Assembly (NCBI GenBank): GCA_910587305.1
Contig: CAJUKV010000044.1
Location: 1-28,104 of the forward strand
Reading direction: 5' to 3'
Source of the DNA: an uncultured Lachnospiraceae bacterium
Lineage (GTDB): Bacteria > Bacillota > Clostridia > Lachnospirales > Lachnospiraceae
DNA: 28,104 nt
Position numbers and translations under genes: made by a program. Below are positions 8,790 through 16,522 of this stretch, in pieces. The notes under the pieces were generated by a model. The model was not told where the DNA came from and made no database searches. It saw only the letters and a list, made by a program, of their open reading frames with translations. Positions within the stretch are counted from its first letter, which is position 1. Each line of letters begins with the position of its first letter.

Positions 8790-8859
8790 AGAGAAGTTCT
8801 AAAGCGTCAAGAAACGCCGCCTGAGAACTGCTAAAGCTTGCAAAACAAGCTGTCTTCAC
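8786..8859 (+). repeat. Repeat C copy 1: cloverleaf-like element starting at a stop codon
   Basis: The element closes with GTGAAGA (8786-8792) and TCTTCAC (8853-8859). Inside are AGTTCT/AGAACT with an inner GCGT/ACGC, and AGCTTG/CAAGCT. The TGA of the flavoprotein gene is part of the left closing arm. Related sequences occur at 12191, 17778 and 28067, all next to stop codons. This is the fullest copy. Confidence 0.6.
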
Positions 8860-8866
8860 ACACTTA

Positions 8867-8945
8867 GAAGAATGCCTTGGAAAAACGCCTTAAAATGCGG
8901 GCATTCTTCATTAGGATTTAAGATGCCGCAAAGCGGCAACACGTT
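8867..8945 (+). repeat. Two hairpins between convergent genes
   Basis: GAAGAATGCC and GGCATTCTTC form a 10-bp stem with a loop of about 23 bases, followed by a GCCGC-AAA-GCGGC hairpin. They lie between the flavoprotein gene and the 3' end of the opposite-strand nuclease gene. They may act as terminators, although the T runs are poor. Confidence 0.4.
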
Positions 8946-8973
8946 GATTAGGGTGAAGTGCAGTTCCAGGGCA

Positions 8974-11532
8974 TCAGTTTACAAAAACACATTCACACCC
9001 GGTCTTTTCCAAAAATTCTTCCGCCGCCTGTGCAAGTGGCCCGGACTGCAGGTCAGAGTCTGTTTTTATCTGAATCGTTTTACGCTCCGGAAGGTAGGAC
9101 GGATTTTTGGTAAGGGAGATTCCGTGCTTCATACACAGTAATTGTGCTATTTTAAACAGTTCATTTTGGTTTACTTTATCGGCAATGCCGATACGCCAGC
9201 CAGTCTGGTCGGCCAGAGCCTGCAGCTCGCCGTGATAACGGCGTCCTACGGCAGGCGAGATAAAGCTGATTTCCAGATATTGACCGGCGGAGTCTTGCTT
9301 TAAACTTTTTTTATCCGGTCTGTGAGGCAGCGTTTCAAAGGTCTTTTCTATGCAGGAAAAGGCCATGTTTTGTTCGTCGGCTTTTGTCAACCTATTGTGA
9401 GGCAGGAAAAAGCCTTCCTTTTGTTCATCAGGCGTGTCCGAGAAAGGACTGTCGGGACTGCCAGAGCAGGAGCCGGGCGCAGGAAAGCATGGTTTCCCAT
9501 TGACGGAAAGATTCCACCCTGTCACGCGGTGAAATTCGTGGGCTATCTTTTGCACGGCTTTGATTTCGGGCTTTCCTGTAAGGGTAACGGCATAACTTTT
9601 TTTATCCGTGCGATAGGAAATTTTGGTAATACCATCAGGAAACAGGGAGGAAAGCAGGAGGGATACCGCGTTGTGGTTTGTGGACGGATTCACATGGGCG
9701 GCCCATCCGGTGGCTTCGCAAAAAGTGTCGGAGGCCGCCTGAAATGCGTCTTTATCCTGAGCGTCAGGATAGTCAAACTGCAGGATGATTTCCCTGCGGT
9801 CATTGTGGTAACTTATCTTTCGATAAGGAAAGTCCTCAAAAATTTCCGCGGCCTGAGCGGAGAGCTCCTGCTGGGTCAGTTCTTTAGGAGAGAGCAGTTC
9901 GGCCAACTCTTCAGGGTCAGTGGTGTCCCATAGAAAGAGCCGTCTTGCGTTGGGAGTGAAATAATGGCTTTCACGAAGAGCCTCCTGCATGGCATGAAGA
10001 ACGTCCTCCTCGGATACGGGTTCGCCATACCAGATGTAGGCAAGGTCGGAGACGCTAAAGTGCCTTTCCGGGTAGTGCTCCCTCAGATATTCCCAGAAAA
10101 ACTTTTCGTCCTCCGGGGTGTATTTTTGGTTTTTTTGAAGGGTGTAAGCAGGGACAAAGGGCGCCTGCTTTCTTTTTTTGTGCAGGGAAATCTCATAGGA
10201 CCGGCCGCATTCGGGCAGATATACCTGTCTGCGATAGTCCTGGGCGGCAAGCTCCGCGCCCAGTTCTTTCATGGCGTCCCGGTTCCCATGTACCAGAAAA
10301 ATATGCCGGGAGGAGAGACGCGATAGCAGTCCCTGAATTTCCATTTTGTCCCCGTGGGCGGAAAGCCCCACCTGTTCAACGCGGCATTTGACGGGAACGG
10401 AGGAGCCGTTTAAGGACAAAGCGCCGCCTTCGGGATTTTCCACAAGATTCAGAAGCTGACGGCCGGGGGATTCCTCGTCCTGATAGCCGGTGATGATAAG
10501 GCAGGCGTCCTCCGAGGAAACAAGGCGGCTGGCATACTGAACGCTGGGGCCGCCGGTGAGCATACCGGAGCTGGAAAGGAAGATGGCAGGGCCTTCGCCG
10601 GACAACAGTTCCTCTCTTTTTTGCATGGGCGCTACGGCCTGTATTTCTTTGGTATAAAAAGGTTCATTGCCCTTAAAAATACGTTTTCCCAATGCGTTTT
10701 TGAGATAAGTGGGATTGCGGGTATACATGATATTGATGTCCCGCACCATGCCGTCAACGTAGACGGGAACCGCCGGGATTTCCTGATTCTGAATGGCGGA
10801 GCGCAAAATCAGTAAAACCTCCTGGGCGCGCCCCAGTGCAAAGGCGGGAATCAAAATTTTTTTCTTCTGCAGGATACATTCCCGCACCACCTCCACCAGC
10901 CTTTTTTCCTCCACCTGTCTGTTGGAGTGGAGGCGGTTGCCGTAGGTGGTCTCGACGATGGCCACATCCGGCCGCAGCTTTGGAATGCTGATGCCCTCGA
11001 TGGTGCGCTGGGAAAAGGCGGAAAAGTCTCCGGAATAAAAAAGGCTTCCCTCTTTTGTGACAAGATAAATACAGGCCGCCCCTGCAATATGCCCGGCGGG
11101 ATAGAAGGTTAAAGTAATTTCATCCAAAATGGGAAAGGGAGCCTGGAATCTTAAAGGGCGTATCCGGCCCAGCATGGCCAGCACATCCTGCTCGGAATAG
11201 TGGGGAATCTCCCCCTCACGGTTATTCATGATTTTTAAACTGTCGTACAGAAGCGTCCGGGTCAGATCCGCCGACATGGCCGTCATATAGATGGGCGCGT
11301 TCGGGTAGGCTTTGCTGATAAGAGGAAGCGTGCCGATGTGGTCCATATGGGCATGGCTGATTAAAATGGCGTCAAGGCCGCCCTGTTCTTCCACGGTGCG
11401 GAAGTTGGGGAGAGGGTCTTTCGCGCCGGACTGGCGGATTCCGGAGTCCATGAGGATGCCTTTGCCCGCTATTTTAAGATAGATGCAGCTTGCGCCAATT
11501 TCCATGGCGCCGCCGAGAAAATGTAGGTTCAT
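8974..11532 (-). CDS. Beta-CASP metallo-beta-lactamase RNase with repeated C-terminal extension
   Basis: Predicted RNA-processing nuclease of the CPSF73/RNase J superfamily, cytoplasmic. The 852-residue protein has the zinc motif H60-x-H62-x-D64-H65 (SHAHMDHIG), PAGHIAGA, YSGDFS, beta-CASP motif A in VETTYGNR, the IPAFALGRAQE block, and motif C in LVHGNRD near 415, ending the catalytic part at about 450. About 400 further residues follow, far more than in typical relatives. They contain four segments of pattern strand-strand-helix-TGW-strand (around 570-616, 636-678, 751-786, 812-852), arranged as a doubled module. The ATG at 11532 is chosen because the catalytic domain begins at once (MNLHFLGGAMEIGASC) and GAAAGG lies upstream. 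The longer upstream frame has no support. Confidence 0.88.
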   Translation of the reverse strand: MNLHFLGGAMEIGASCIYLKIAGKGILMDSGIRQSGAKDPLPNFRTVEEQGGLDAILISHAHMDHIGTLPLISKAYPNAPIYMTAMSADLTRTLLYDSLKIMNNREGEIPHYSEQDVLAMLGRIRPLRFQAPFPILDEITLTFYPAGHIAGAACIYLVTKEGSLFYSGDFSAFSQRTIEGISIPKLRPDVAIVETTYGNRLHSNRQVEEKRLVEVVRECILQKKKILIPAFALGRAQEVLLILRSAIQNQEIPAVPVYVDGMVRDINIMYTRNPTYLKNALGKRIFKGNEPFYTKEIQAVAPMQKREELLSGEGPAIFLSSSGMLTGGPSVQYASRLVSSEDACLIITGYQDEESPGRQLLNLVENPEGGALSLNGSSVPVKCRVEQVGLSAHGDKMEIQGLLSRLSSRHIFLVHGNRDAMKELGAELAAQDYRRQVYLPECGRSYEISLHKKRKQAPFVPAYTLQKNQKYTPEDEKFFWEYLREHYPERHFSVSDLAYIWYGEPVSEEDVLHAMQEALRESHYFTPNARRLFLWDTTDPEELAELLSPKELTQQELSAQAAEIFEDFPYRKISYHNDRREIILQFDYPDAQDKDAFQAASDTFCEATGWAAHVNPSTNHNAVSLLLSSLFPDGITKISYRTDKKSYAVTLTGKPEIKAVQKIAHEFHRVTGWNLSVNGKPCFPAPGSCSGSPDSPFSDTPDEQKEGFFLPHNRLTKADEQNMAFSCIEKTFETLPHRPDKKSLKQDSAGQYLEISFISPAVGRRYHGELQALADQTGWRIGIADKVNQNELFKIAQLLCMKHGISLTKNPSYLPERKTIQIKTDSDLQSGPLAQAAEEFLEKTGCECVFVN

Positions 11533-11705
11533 GATAAATTGCCTTTCTTCTTGTATTTTATAGAATATTTTTATTTGTAAGCTGACGCTTGAAACGCGAC
11601 AGCGTTTGGTATAATAAGCCATATTGGAAAGAGGATGCTATTGCTTGATAATTTATGGTTCATTTACTGTGAATACTTTTGGTAAAATGGAGTTCCTTTT
11701 TTAAA

Positions 11706-11754
11706 ATATGCGGTATATATGCATAATTGTCAAGTATGCATATATACCGCATAT
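11706..11754. repeat. Perfect 20-bp inverted repeat between divergent genes
   Basis: ATATGCGGTATATATGCATA (11706-11725) is exactly complementary to 11735-11754 around a 9-base spacer. It lies in the 406-bp space between the nuclease gene and the FakA-C-like gene. Neither side has a proper T run. It may be a regulator site, a cruciform or a terminator variant. The remaining sequence here is AT-rich and holds only a promoter. Confidence 0.75.
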
Positions 11755-11821
11755 CATCTTGCTTTTGGGTTTTTTAACATAAATATACGTGAAAAGAGAT
11801 TTTTAAAATTGAAAGTAATAC

Positions 11822-11849
11822 TTGGAAAAAATGGCAGATTGTATATAAT
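11822..11849 (+). promoter_or_regulatory. Promoter of the 11939-13544 gene group
   Basis: TTGGAA at 11822-11827 and a perfect TATAAT at 11844-11849 are separated by 16 bp. They lie about 90 bases upstream of the first start codon. Confidence 0.6.
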
Positions 11850-11938
11850 GGATAATAGCGTAGTCATTTGAGCGGTCGGCATAAAATAAGGAACTGTTAC
11901 GTACCGCGAAAAAAGATGACGGGTGGAAAGGAGAAGAA

Positions 11939-12190
11939 ATGTTAGAATTTAAATATGACACACAGCTTTTGATTGAGGGCGAAGATTTGGATGAGGATGC
12001 AATTTCCGAATATTTTACGGAGAATTTTAAGGGGGACTGTCTGCTTGCGGTGGGAGACGAGGAATTGATTAAAATCCATTTTCACACAAATGAGCCGTGG
12101 CAGGTACTGGAATACTGCGCGACTCTGGGCGAAATCTATGATATCGTGATTGAGGACATGGACCGCCAGTCAAGAGGCTTGAAAGGCTAA
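11939..12190 (+). CDS. Stand-alone FakA-C / DAK-phosphatase-like small protein
   Basis: An 83-residue protein matching only part of the C-terminal domain of FakA/YloV-type fatty-acid kinases. It contains the segments LLIEGEDLDEDAISEYF, DCLLAVGDEELIKIHFHTNE and LGEIYDIVIEDM, which mirror the family pattern of a strand, 'VVGDxxLVKVHVHTxxP', and a final NIxIExM strand. The DAK2 kinase domain is absent, and no FakA reading frame lies upstream, so this is a small independent gene and not a 3' fragment. The ribosome site GGAAAGGAG is 5 bases before the ATG. Automatic annotation often calls such proteins 'kinase to dihydroxyacetone kinase', but no kinase activity can be expected. It heads a small same-strand group with an HD protein. 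Confidence 0.75.
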   Translation: MLEFKYDTQLLIEGEDLDEDAISEYFTENFKGDCLLAVGDEELIKIHFHTNEPWQVLEYCATLGEIYDIVIEDMDRQSRGLKG

Positions 12191-12213
12191 TGCGAAGAGA
12201 AGTTCTAAGGCAC
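12191..12213 (+). repeat. Repeat C copy 2 (truncated)
   Basis: TGCGAAGAGAAGTTCTAAGG begins right after the TAA of the FakA-C-like gene and matches the left arm of the repeats at 8786 and 17778. The right half is missing. Confidence 0.55.
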
Positions 12214-12239
12214 TGGAGTAAGAGAATGGAGGAATATTT

Positions 12240-12824
12240 ATGGAAAACAATTTGACAAGAGAAGAAGCACTTGCGTTATTAAAAAAATACAATAAGGAGC
12301 CCTTTCATATTCAGCACGGTCTCACGGTGGAAGGGGTTATGAGGTGGTATGCCAATGAGTTGGGCTACGGCGACGAAGCGGATTATTGGGCGATTACCGG
12401 CCTTTTGCACGACATAGATTTTGAACTGTATCCCGAGGAGCACTGTAAAAAAGCGCCCGAATTATTGAGGGAAGGCGGGGCATCGGAGGACATAATTCAT
12501 TCCGTCTGTTCCCATGGGTACGGCCTTTGTTCCGATATCAAGCCGGAGCATGAGATGGAGAAGGTTCTTTTTGCGGTGGACGAGCTGACAGGATTGATTG
12601 GCGCCGCCGCTCTGATGCGTCCTTCTAAGAGCGTGATGGATATGGAGGCTTCCAGCGTGAAGAAAAAATTTAAGGACAAAAGATTTGCAGCCGGATGTTC
12701 AAGGGATGTGATTAGCCAAGGGGCGGAAAGATTAGGCTGGGAGATGAACGATTTATTTGAAAAGACAATCCTTGCGATGCGTTCCTGCGAAAAGCAGATT
12801 CAGGAAGAAATGGAGATGCTGTAG
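12240..12824 (+). CDS. HD-domain protein, probable metal-dependent phosphohydrolase
   Basis: A 194-residue soluble protein of the HD superfamily. Likely metal ligands are H26 (PFHIQHGLTV), the HD pair H57-D58 in GLLHDIDFE, the histidine in SVCSHGYG and the aspartate in FAVDELTGLI. This set is typical of small HD hydrolases acting on nucleotides or phosphomonoesters; the substrate is unknown. The start is supported by GGAGG 7 bases upstream. It directly follows the FakA-C-like gene, and its stop codon abuts the start of the DUF554 gene, so the three are probably one transcript. Confidence 0.85.
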   Translation: MENNLTREEALALLKKYNKEPFHIQHGLTVEGVMRWYANELGYGDEADYWAITGLLHDIDFELYPEEHCKKAPELLREGGASEDIIHSVCSHGYGLCSDIKPEHEMEKVLFAVDELTGLIGAAALMRPSKSVMDMEASSVKKKFKDKRFAAGCSRDVISQGAERLGWEMNDLFEKTILAMRSCEKQIQEEMEML

Positions 12825-13544
12825 ATGACAGGTCTTGGAACGGTCATAAACGCGGCGGCGGTAGCCGCCGGAGGTCTGATAGGTCTGAAACTGAAAAATG
12901 GCATAAAGCAAAATCTGCAGGACATTATGATGCAGGCATGCGGCGTCGCGACTATTTTTATCGGAGGAAGCGGCGCTTTGTCAAAAATGCTTGTTTTGCA
13001 GGATGGCAAGTTTGAGACGCAGGGGACGATGCTGCTTATTTTTTCTCTTGTGTTGGGCTCTCTTTTGGGAGAATGGATTGATATTGAAAAGAAAATGGAT
13101 GTTCTCGGCGAGAAAATCAAAAAGGCGGTGAAGGCCGAAAACGATAATCTGTTCGTGGAAGGATTTGTCAATGTGTCTTTGATTATCTGCGTTGGCGCAA
13201 TGGCAATCGTGGGGGCTATTCAGGATGGCGTCAGTGGAGATTATTCCCTCCTTACCGCCAAGGCGATTTTGGATTTCGTTATTGTGGTGGTGTTTGCCGC
13301 GGCCTATGGAGTCGGAGTGGTGTTTTCCGCCGTGCCCATTTTTGTGTATCAGGGATTGATTACGTTGGCGGCGGCATTTTTGGGGTCTTTTGTCAGTGAC
13401 GCGATTGTAAGCGACTTGTCTTTTATCGGTTCCGCGTTGATTTTTTGCGTGGGTGTAAACATTGGATTTGGCAAGAAGTTCAAGGTGGGAAATATGCTTC
13501 CCGCCCTGATTGTGCCGATTGTTTATGAACTTATATTGCAATAA
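12825..13544 (+). CDS. DUF554 family membrane protein
   Basis: A 239-residue integral membrane protein beginning MTGLGTVINAAAVAAGGLIG, the hallmark start of DUF554 (YdfK/YqgA-like) proteins. About six hydrophobic helices follow, with the conserved segments VGAMAIVGAIQDG and FCVGVNIGFGKKFKVGNMLPAL. The function of the family is not established; transport has been suggested. The ATG follows the previous stop codon with no gap, and the ribosome site lies inside the HD gene, pointing to coupled translation. The downstream 120 bases contain only weak palindromes. Confidence 0.88.
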   Translation: MTGLGTVINAAAVAAGGLIGLKLKNGIKQNLQDIMMQACGVATIFIGGSGALSKMLVLQDGKFETQGTMLLIFSLVLGSLLGEWIDIEKKMDVLGEKIKKAVKAENDNLFVEGFVNVSLIICVGAMAIVGAIQDGVSGDYSLLTAKAILDFVIVVVFAAAYGVGVVFSAVPIFVYQGLITLAAAFLGSFVSDAIVSDLSFIGSALIFCVGVNIGFGKKFKVGNMLPALIVPIVYELILQ

Positions 13545-13667
13545 ATTTGCTCCCTTTTCGCAAAAGTGTTCCCAATGCATAAATGTTGAAATGCAAAGTA
13601 TATTTTTATATAAATCGCATAATCGTCAACAATCAAACGTTCTATAAACTGAACTTTTGGACTACTT

Positions 13668-14474
13668 TCATGGGTCAATATTTTCTCCTTGCCGGGCGCG
13701 TTGGAACGCTTGAAGGTTTTCCAGCAGGGACTTGGAATGATCCCTGTCGAACAAATCCAGCCAGCCCAAGGTATCTTGGGGAGCAACAGTCTTTCCTGCG
13801 AATGTATCCAATAGTTCCTCGTCGGTATTCAGCAGTTGAGTGCTGTAAGACAGCAGGTCATTGACCTCGTCCATAAATGCGGCAATGGCCTCTGGGTCAA
13901 ACTCGCCGTGGACCGGCTTGCCTTCGCAGAAGTTAGTGTCGAAGTTCATGCTGTTCTCCCGCACTACTGTCTCCGTTCCGTTCTCCGGAAAAAAGAGCTG
14001 GTAATTGTAAGTTCCGATACCCTGATACATGGTAGGATGGTAGCGTAGCAGGTATGCTTCTCCATCCAGTACGCACAGAAACAGGGCGTTATAGCCCATA
14101 TGCGCGAAATACCCTTCTTCCGACCAGATAAGCTTGTTGCCTTCCCACAGTTCAAACCGCTGCCCCATGCCTTCATCCAATGTCACCAGCTGGGGTATTT
14201 CGGGTACTCCGTTGCGGTCAAGGTCGTACTCCCAGTCGGAGGAACCGTCCATACCCGTTGTCGGAGAGGGAAAAGCCATTTCCGGCGCAGAAGAGACACT
14301 CGCTGAGAATACATTGTTGGCGTCTTTCTCTGGCATCTCCTCAATGGAATCTATCTCACCATCCAAATAAACAGAAGAACTATCTTTCTGTACTGTTTTG
14401 TCGTTGTTTTTAGAACAACCAGTTATAGAAAATGCCAAGGTAAACACAATCAGCATGGTAAACAGTATTTTCAT
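13668..14474 (-). CDS. Lipoprotein of unknown function
   Basis: Predicted 268-residue lipoprotein with a signal peptide ending SITGC (lipidated Cys20). A Ser-, Asp- and Glu-rich linker precedes a domain with DLDRNGVPEI, a Ca-binding-like D-x-D-x-N-G loop found in VCBS or dockerin-like surface domains, followed by WEGNKLIWSEEGYFAHMG. This combination is common in Firmicutes lipoproteins that are usually annotated as hypothetical. GAGG lies 9-10 bases upstream of the ATG. It is the last gene of a minus-strand group after HicB and the acetyltransferase, separated from the latter by about 120 bases, so it may have its own promoter. Confidence 0.8.
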   Translation of the reverse strand: MKILFTMLIVFTLAFSITGCSKNNDKTVQKDSSSVYLDGEIDSIEEMPEKDANNVFSASVSSAPEMAFPSPTTGMDGSSDWEYDLDRNGVPEIPQLVTLDEGMGQRFELWEGNKLIWSEEGYFAHMGYNALFLCVLDGEAYLLRYHPTMYQGIGTYNYQLFFPENGTETVVRENSMNFDTNFCEGKPVHGEFDPEAIAAFMDEVNDLLSYSTQLLNTDEELLDTFAGKTVAPQDTLGWLDLFDRDHSKSLLENLQAFQRARQGENIDP

Positions 14475-14595
14475 AATGCTAACACCTCTGCAACATCCAA
14501 TTTATAAGTTATTTTCCACTGGGTACACAATTCCGAAAAGGGAATAAATTTTAAGAGGATTAGATAAGTATATTGCAAAATTGTCTGGAAACAAA

Positions 14596-15066
14596 CTAAA
14601 GAATCGTTTCCATTCCCACTTTCTGGGGCTTAAGACCGCATGCCTGATAAAATTTCATGGCGGCTTCGTTTAAGCTCCAGACATTCAGGGTGACATTGTA
14701 GCAGCCCTGCTCTTTGGCAAAGGCAAGCACAGCTTCATAAAGGCGCTTGCCAATATGCTGTCCTCTCAATGTTTCGTCCACACACAAATCATCAATATAC
14801 AGAGTTTTGATGTCTGTTAAAATATTATCATGTATATGCTGCTGAAAAATACAGAAGGCGTACCCTAATACCCTGCCCGTTTCATCTACCGCGGTGAAAA
14901 TAGGCCTGCTGTCGTCCTGGATGATTGCAAGGAGCTGTTCGTCCGTGTATTTTTTTGCGCCGTATTTAAATAAATCAGGACGCCCTTTGTGATGTACCAG
15001 GCATACCTGCATAAGCAAATTGTTAATTCCGTCCATATCCTGTTTTGTTGCTCGTCTGATGTTCAT
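14596..15066 (-). CDS. GNAT-family N-acetyltransferase
   Basis: A 156-residue acetyl-CoA-dependent transferase. It starts MNIRRATKQDMDGINNLL, as GNAT proteins do, and has motif A in IDDLCVDETLRGQHIGKRLYEAV, whose R-G-Q-H-I-G-K loop binds the pyrophosphate of acetyl-CoA, and motif B in LNVWSLNEAAMKFYQACGL. The acceptor substrate is unknown. GAGG precedes the ATG by about 6 bases. The gene follows hicB on the same strand with a gap of 75 bases, so the two may be cotranscribed. Confidence 0.9.
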   Translation of the reverse strand: MNIRRATKQDMDGINNLLMQVCLVHHKGRPDLFKYGAKKYTDEQLLAIIQDDSRPIFTAVDETGRVLGYAFCIFQQHIHDNILTDIKTLYIDDLCVDETLRGQHIGKRLYEAVLAFAKEQGCYNVTLNVWSLNEAAMKFYQACGLKPQKVGMETIL

Positions 15067-15141
15067 ATTTTACCTCATTTCTTCTTATGTTTTTGCATAG
15101 GCTGCCCGGTATCTTATATATGGCGTGTGATAGCAGGGGGC

Positions 15142-15555
15142 TTATTGCCTGCCGGACATAGGTATTTGCAGATAATCAATCAGGGCGGTTTCCAAAAGTC
15201 GGGAATAGTTTACCTTTTGTTCTTCTGCAATCCTTTTCAGCCACGCCGGGAGGGTGATGTTTGTCTTGATGCGTTCATTATCCTTTTTCATGCGGAATAA
15301 ATCAGGGTGGATTGTAATGGGCATTACAATATTTCCCTCGGTATCTTCTTTGGAAAGGTTCACGGATGGAGTGGGAATTTCCTCATTGTCACATTCCATA
15401 CCGTAAACATGGAGGCTTGCGGCTTCTGCTGCCATGCGTGCAGCTTCTTCCAGATTATTCCCAACACTGATACATCTGGGTAAATCAGGGAAGTAAATAC
15501 TATATGAACCGTCTGTTGATGGTTCAAAAACTGCAAGATAAGTTAAATTCTGCAT
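15142..15555 (-). CDS. HicB-family antitoxin-like protein without a visible HicA
   Basis: A 137-residue protein with the N-terminal HicB fold: TYLAVFEPSTDGSYSIYFPD, then LPRCISVGNNLEEAARMAAEA and the helix that follows. The C-terminal part (INTLPAW-like segment KTNITLPAWLKRIAEEQKVN, then SRLLETALIDYLQ) is a ribbon-helix-helix DNA-binding domain. HicB normally neutralises the HicA mRNA interferase and represses its own operon. No HicA-sized frame with the double-stranded RNA-binding fold is found on either side, so this is a solitary HicB. A palindrome and promoter lie directly upstream (15605-15659), consistent with self-repression. GAAAGGAG is 9 bases before the ATG. Confidence 0.85.
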   Translation of the reverse strand: MQNLTYLAVFEPSTDGSYSIYFPDLPRCISVGNNLEEAARMAAEAASLHVYGMECDNEEIPTPSVNLSKEDTEGNIVMPITIHPDLFRMKKDNERIKTNITLPAWLKRIAEEQKVNYSRLLETALIDYLQIPMSGRQ

Positions 15556-15604
15556 AAATAATGCTCCTTTCTATGAGTCATATTGCAGCTTCCTTATAAT
15601 ATAT

Positions 15605-15633
15605 ATTTTACGCCTTTATTATGCGTATGTAAA
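15605..15633 (-). promoter_or_regulatory. Promoter of hicB
   Basis: Read on the minus strand, TTTACA (15628-15633) and TAAAAT (15605-15610) are 17 bp apart. A TTATGCGTA half-site resembling the adjacent palindrome lies in the spacer. Confidence 0.6.
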
Positions 15634-15640
15634 TGAATTT

Positions 15641-15659
15641 TGCGCATAAATTATGCGCA
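15641..15659. promoter_or_regulatory. Probable HicB operator
   Basis: TGCGCATAAATTATGCGCA is a perfect palindrome (9 bp arms around one base) sitting 7 bp upstream of the hicB -35 box. A further imperfect half-site, TTATGCGTA, overlaps the promoter spacer. Ribbon-helix-helix regulators bind such symmetric sites; the assignment is by position. Confidence 0.55.
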
Positions 15660-15769
15660 TCATTATGGGAAAAGAGTATAAAATTTTATCAGGTGTTACT
15701 AAAACGAAACAGAGATGTTATTGTCTGAAATACGGACTTTTAAAGATTCGATTTGAATTGAATAGCCTC

Positions 15770-15798
15770 TTGACATCACCACCATCAAATTATACAAT
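15770..15798 (+). promoter_or_regulatory. Promoter of the Rrf2 regulator gene
   Basis: A perfect TTGACA at 15770-15775 and TACAAT at 15793-15798 are 17 bp apart, about 50 bases upstream of the start codon. Confidence 0.7.
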
Positions 15799-15846
15799 TC
15801 ATATTGAATAAGTCGGAATTAAAGTATGTATTAGGGGAGGGAGCCG

Positions 15847-16281
15847 ATGAAGATTTCTACGAAGGGAAGATATGCATTAAGACTGATGCTGGATTTAGCC
15901 GTCTATAACACAGGCGCCCCAATCAGTTTAAAGGACGTGGCGAAAAGGCAGCAGATTTCAGAAAAATATTTGGAGCAGATCATTTCCTTATTAAATAAAG
16001 CGGGATTTGTGCGCAGCGTCCGGGGCCCTCAGGGAGGGTACATGCTGGCAAAGGATCCCGGCGAGTATACGGTGGGCAGGATTTTAAGGCTAACGGAAGG
16101 AGATTTGGCCCCGGTAAGCTGTGTGGAGGCGGACGGAATGGACTGCGAGCGCAGGCAGGGGTGCGTGACGGTTCGGATTTGGGAGAAGTTGACCGAGGCG
16201 ATTAACGGCGTGGTGGATCATATCACGCTGGCGGACATGGTTGAGTGGCAGATGGAAAAGGCCGACCAATATGTCATTTAA
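15847..16281 (+). CDS. Rrf2-family transcriptional regulator with three cysteines
   Basis: A 144-residue regulator of the IscR/CymR/NsrR family. MKISTKGRYALRLMLDLAVY is the hallmark N terminus, followed by a winged helix whose recognition helix is in QQISEKYLEQIISLLNKAG and a wing with VRGPQGGYMLAK. Cys92, Cys100 and Cys106 (spacing x7, x5) match the [2Fe-2S]-binding cysteines of IscR-like proteins, so it may sense iron-sulfur status; CymR-type cysteine sensing is the alternative. No isc or suf genes are adjacent. A sulfhydrylase gene 4 kb away could be a target but nothing in the sequence shows this. The ribosome site GGGGAGGGAG precedes the ATG. The gene has its own promoter and seems monocistronic. 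Confidence 0.92.
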   Translation: MKISTKGRYALRLMLDLAVYNTGAPISLKDVAKRQQISEKYLEQIISLLNKAGFVRSVRGPQGGYMLAKDPGEYTVGRILRLTEGDLAPVSCVEADGMDCERRQGCVTVRIWEKLTEAINGVVDHITLADMVEWQMEKADQYVI

Positions 16282-16351
16282 GCGGAAGGTCCCCAATTTG
16301 TAAACTTATGGCAACATGAAATTCGCATAAAAGATATGTAATCAGGATACT

Positions 16352-16522
16352 TTAATGATCCTGATCCTCCTGAATGAGGGGATAGCCGTTTCCCTGGAGA
16401 TCGGTGGTGATATCATTGAGATGCTGTTCTCCCGAATATTTTCTTTTTTCATTGATGACGCCGCCTTCCCACGCTCCTTTTGGAACGGTGCGGATTCGTT
16501 TTTTCTTATTCGTTGCTTTCAT
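16352..16522 (-). CDS. Small basic protein, function unknown
   Basis: A 56-residue reading frame on the minus strand with an excellent ribosome site (AAGGAGG, 5 bases before the ATG). The product begins MKATNKKKRIRTVPKGAWEG, is strongly basic at the N terminus and acidic at the C terminus (IQEDQDH). No membrane segment or cysteine is present. I do not recognise the family. The strong ribosome site is the main reason for calling it. An inverted repeat TCAGGAT/ATCCTGA (16342-16364) overlaps its stop codon and may be a terminator. Confidence 0.5.
   Translation of the reverse strand: MKATNKKKRIRTVPKGAWEGGVINEKRKYSGEQHLNDITTDLQGNGYPLIQEDQDH

Noticed and set aside
9322..11112. Plus-strand frames opposite the beta-CASP nuclease gene
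   Set aside because: They mirror a well-supported long coding sequence with all catalytic motifs and lack ribosome sites and homology.
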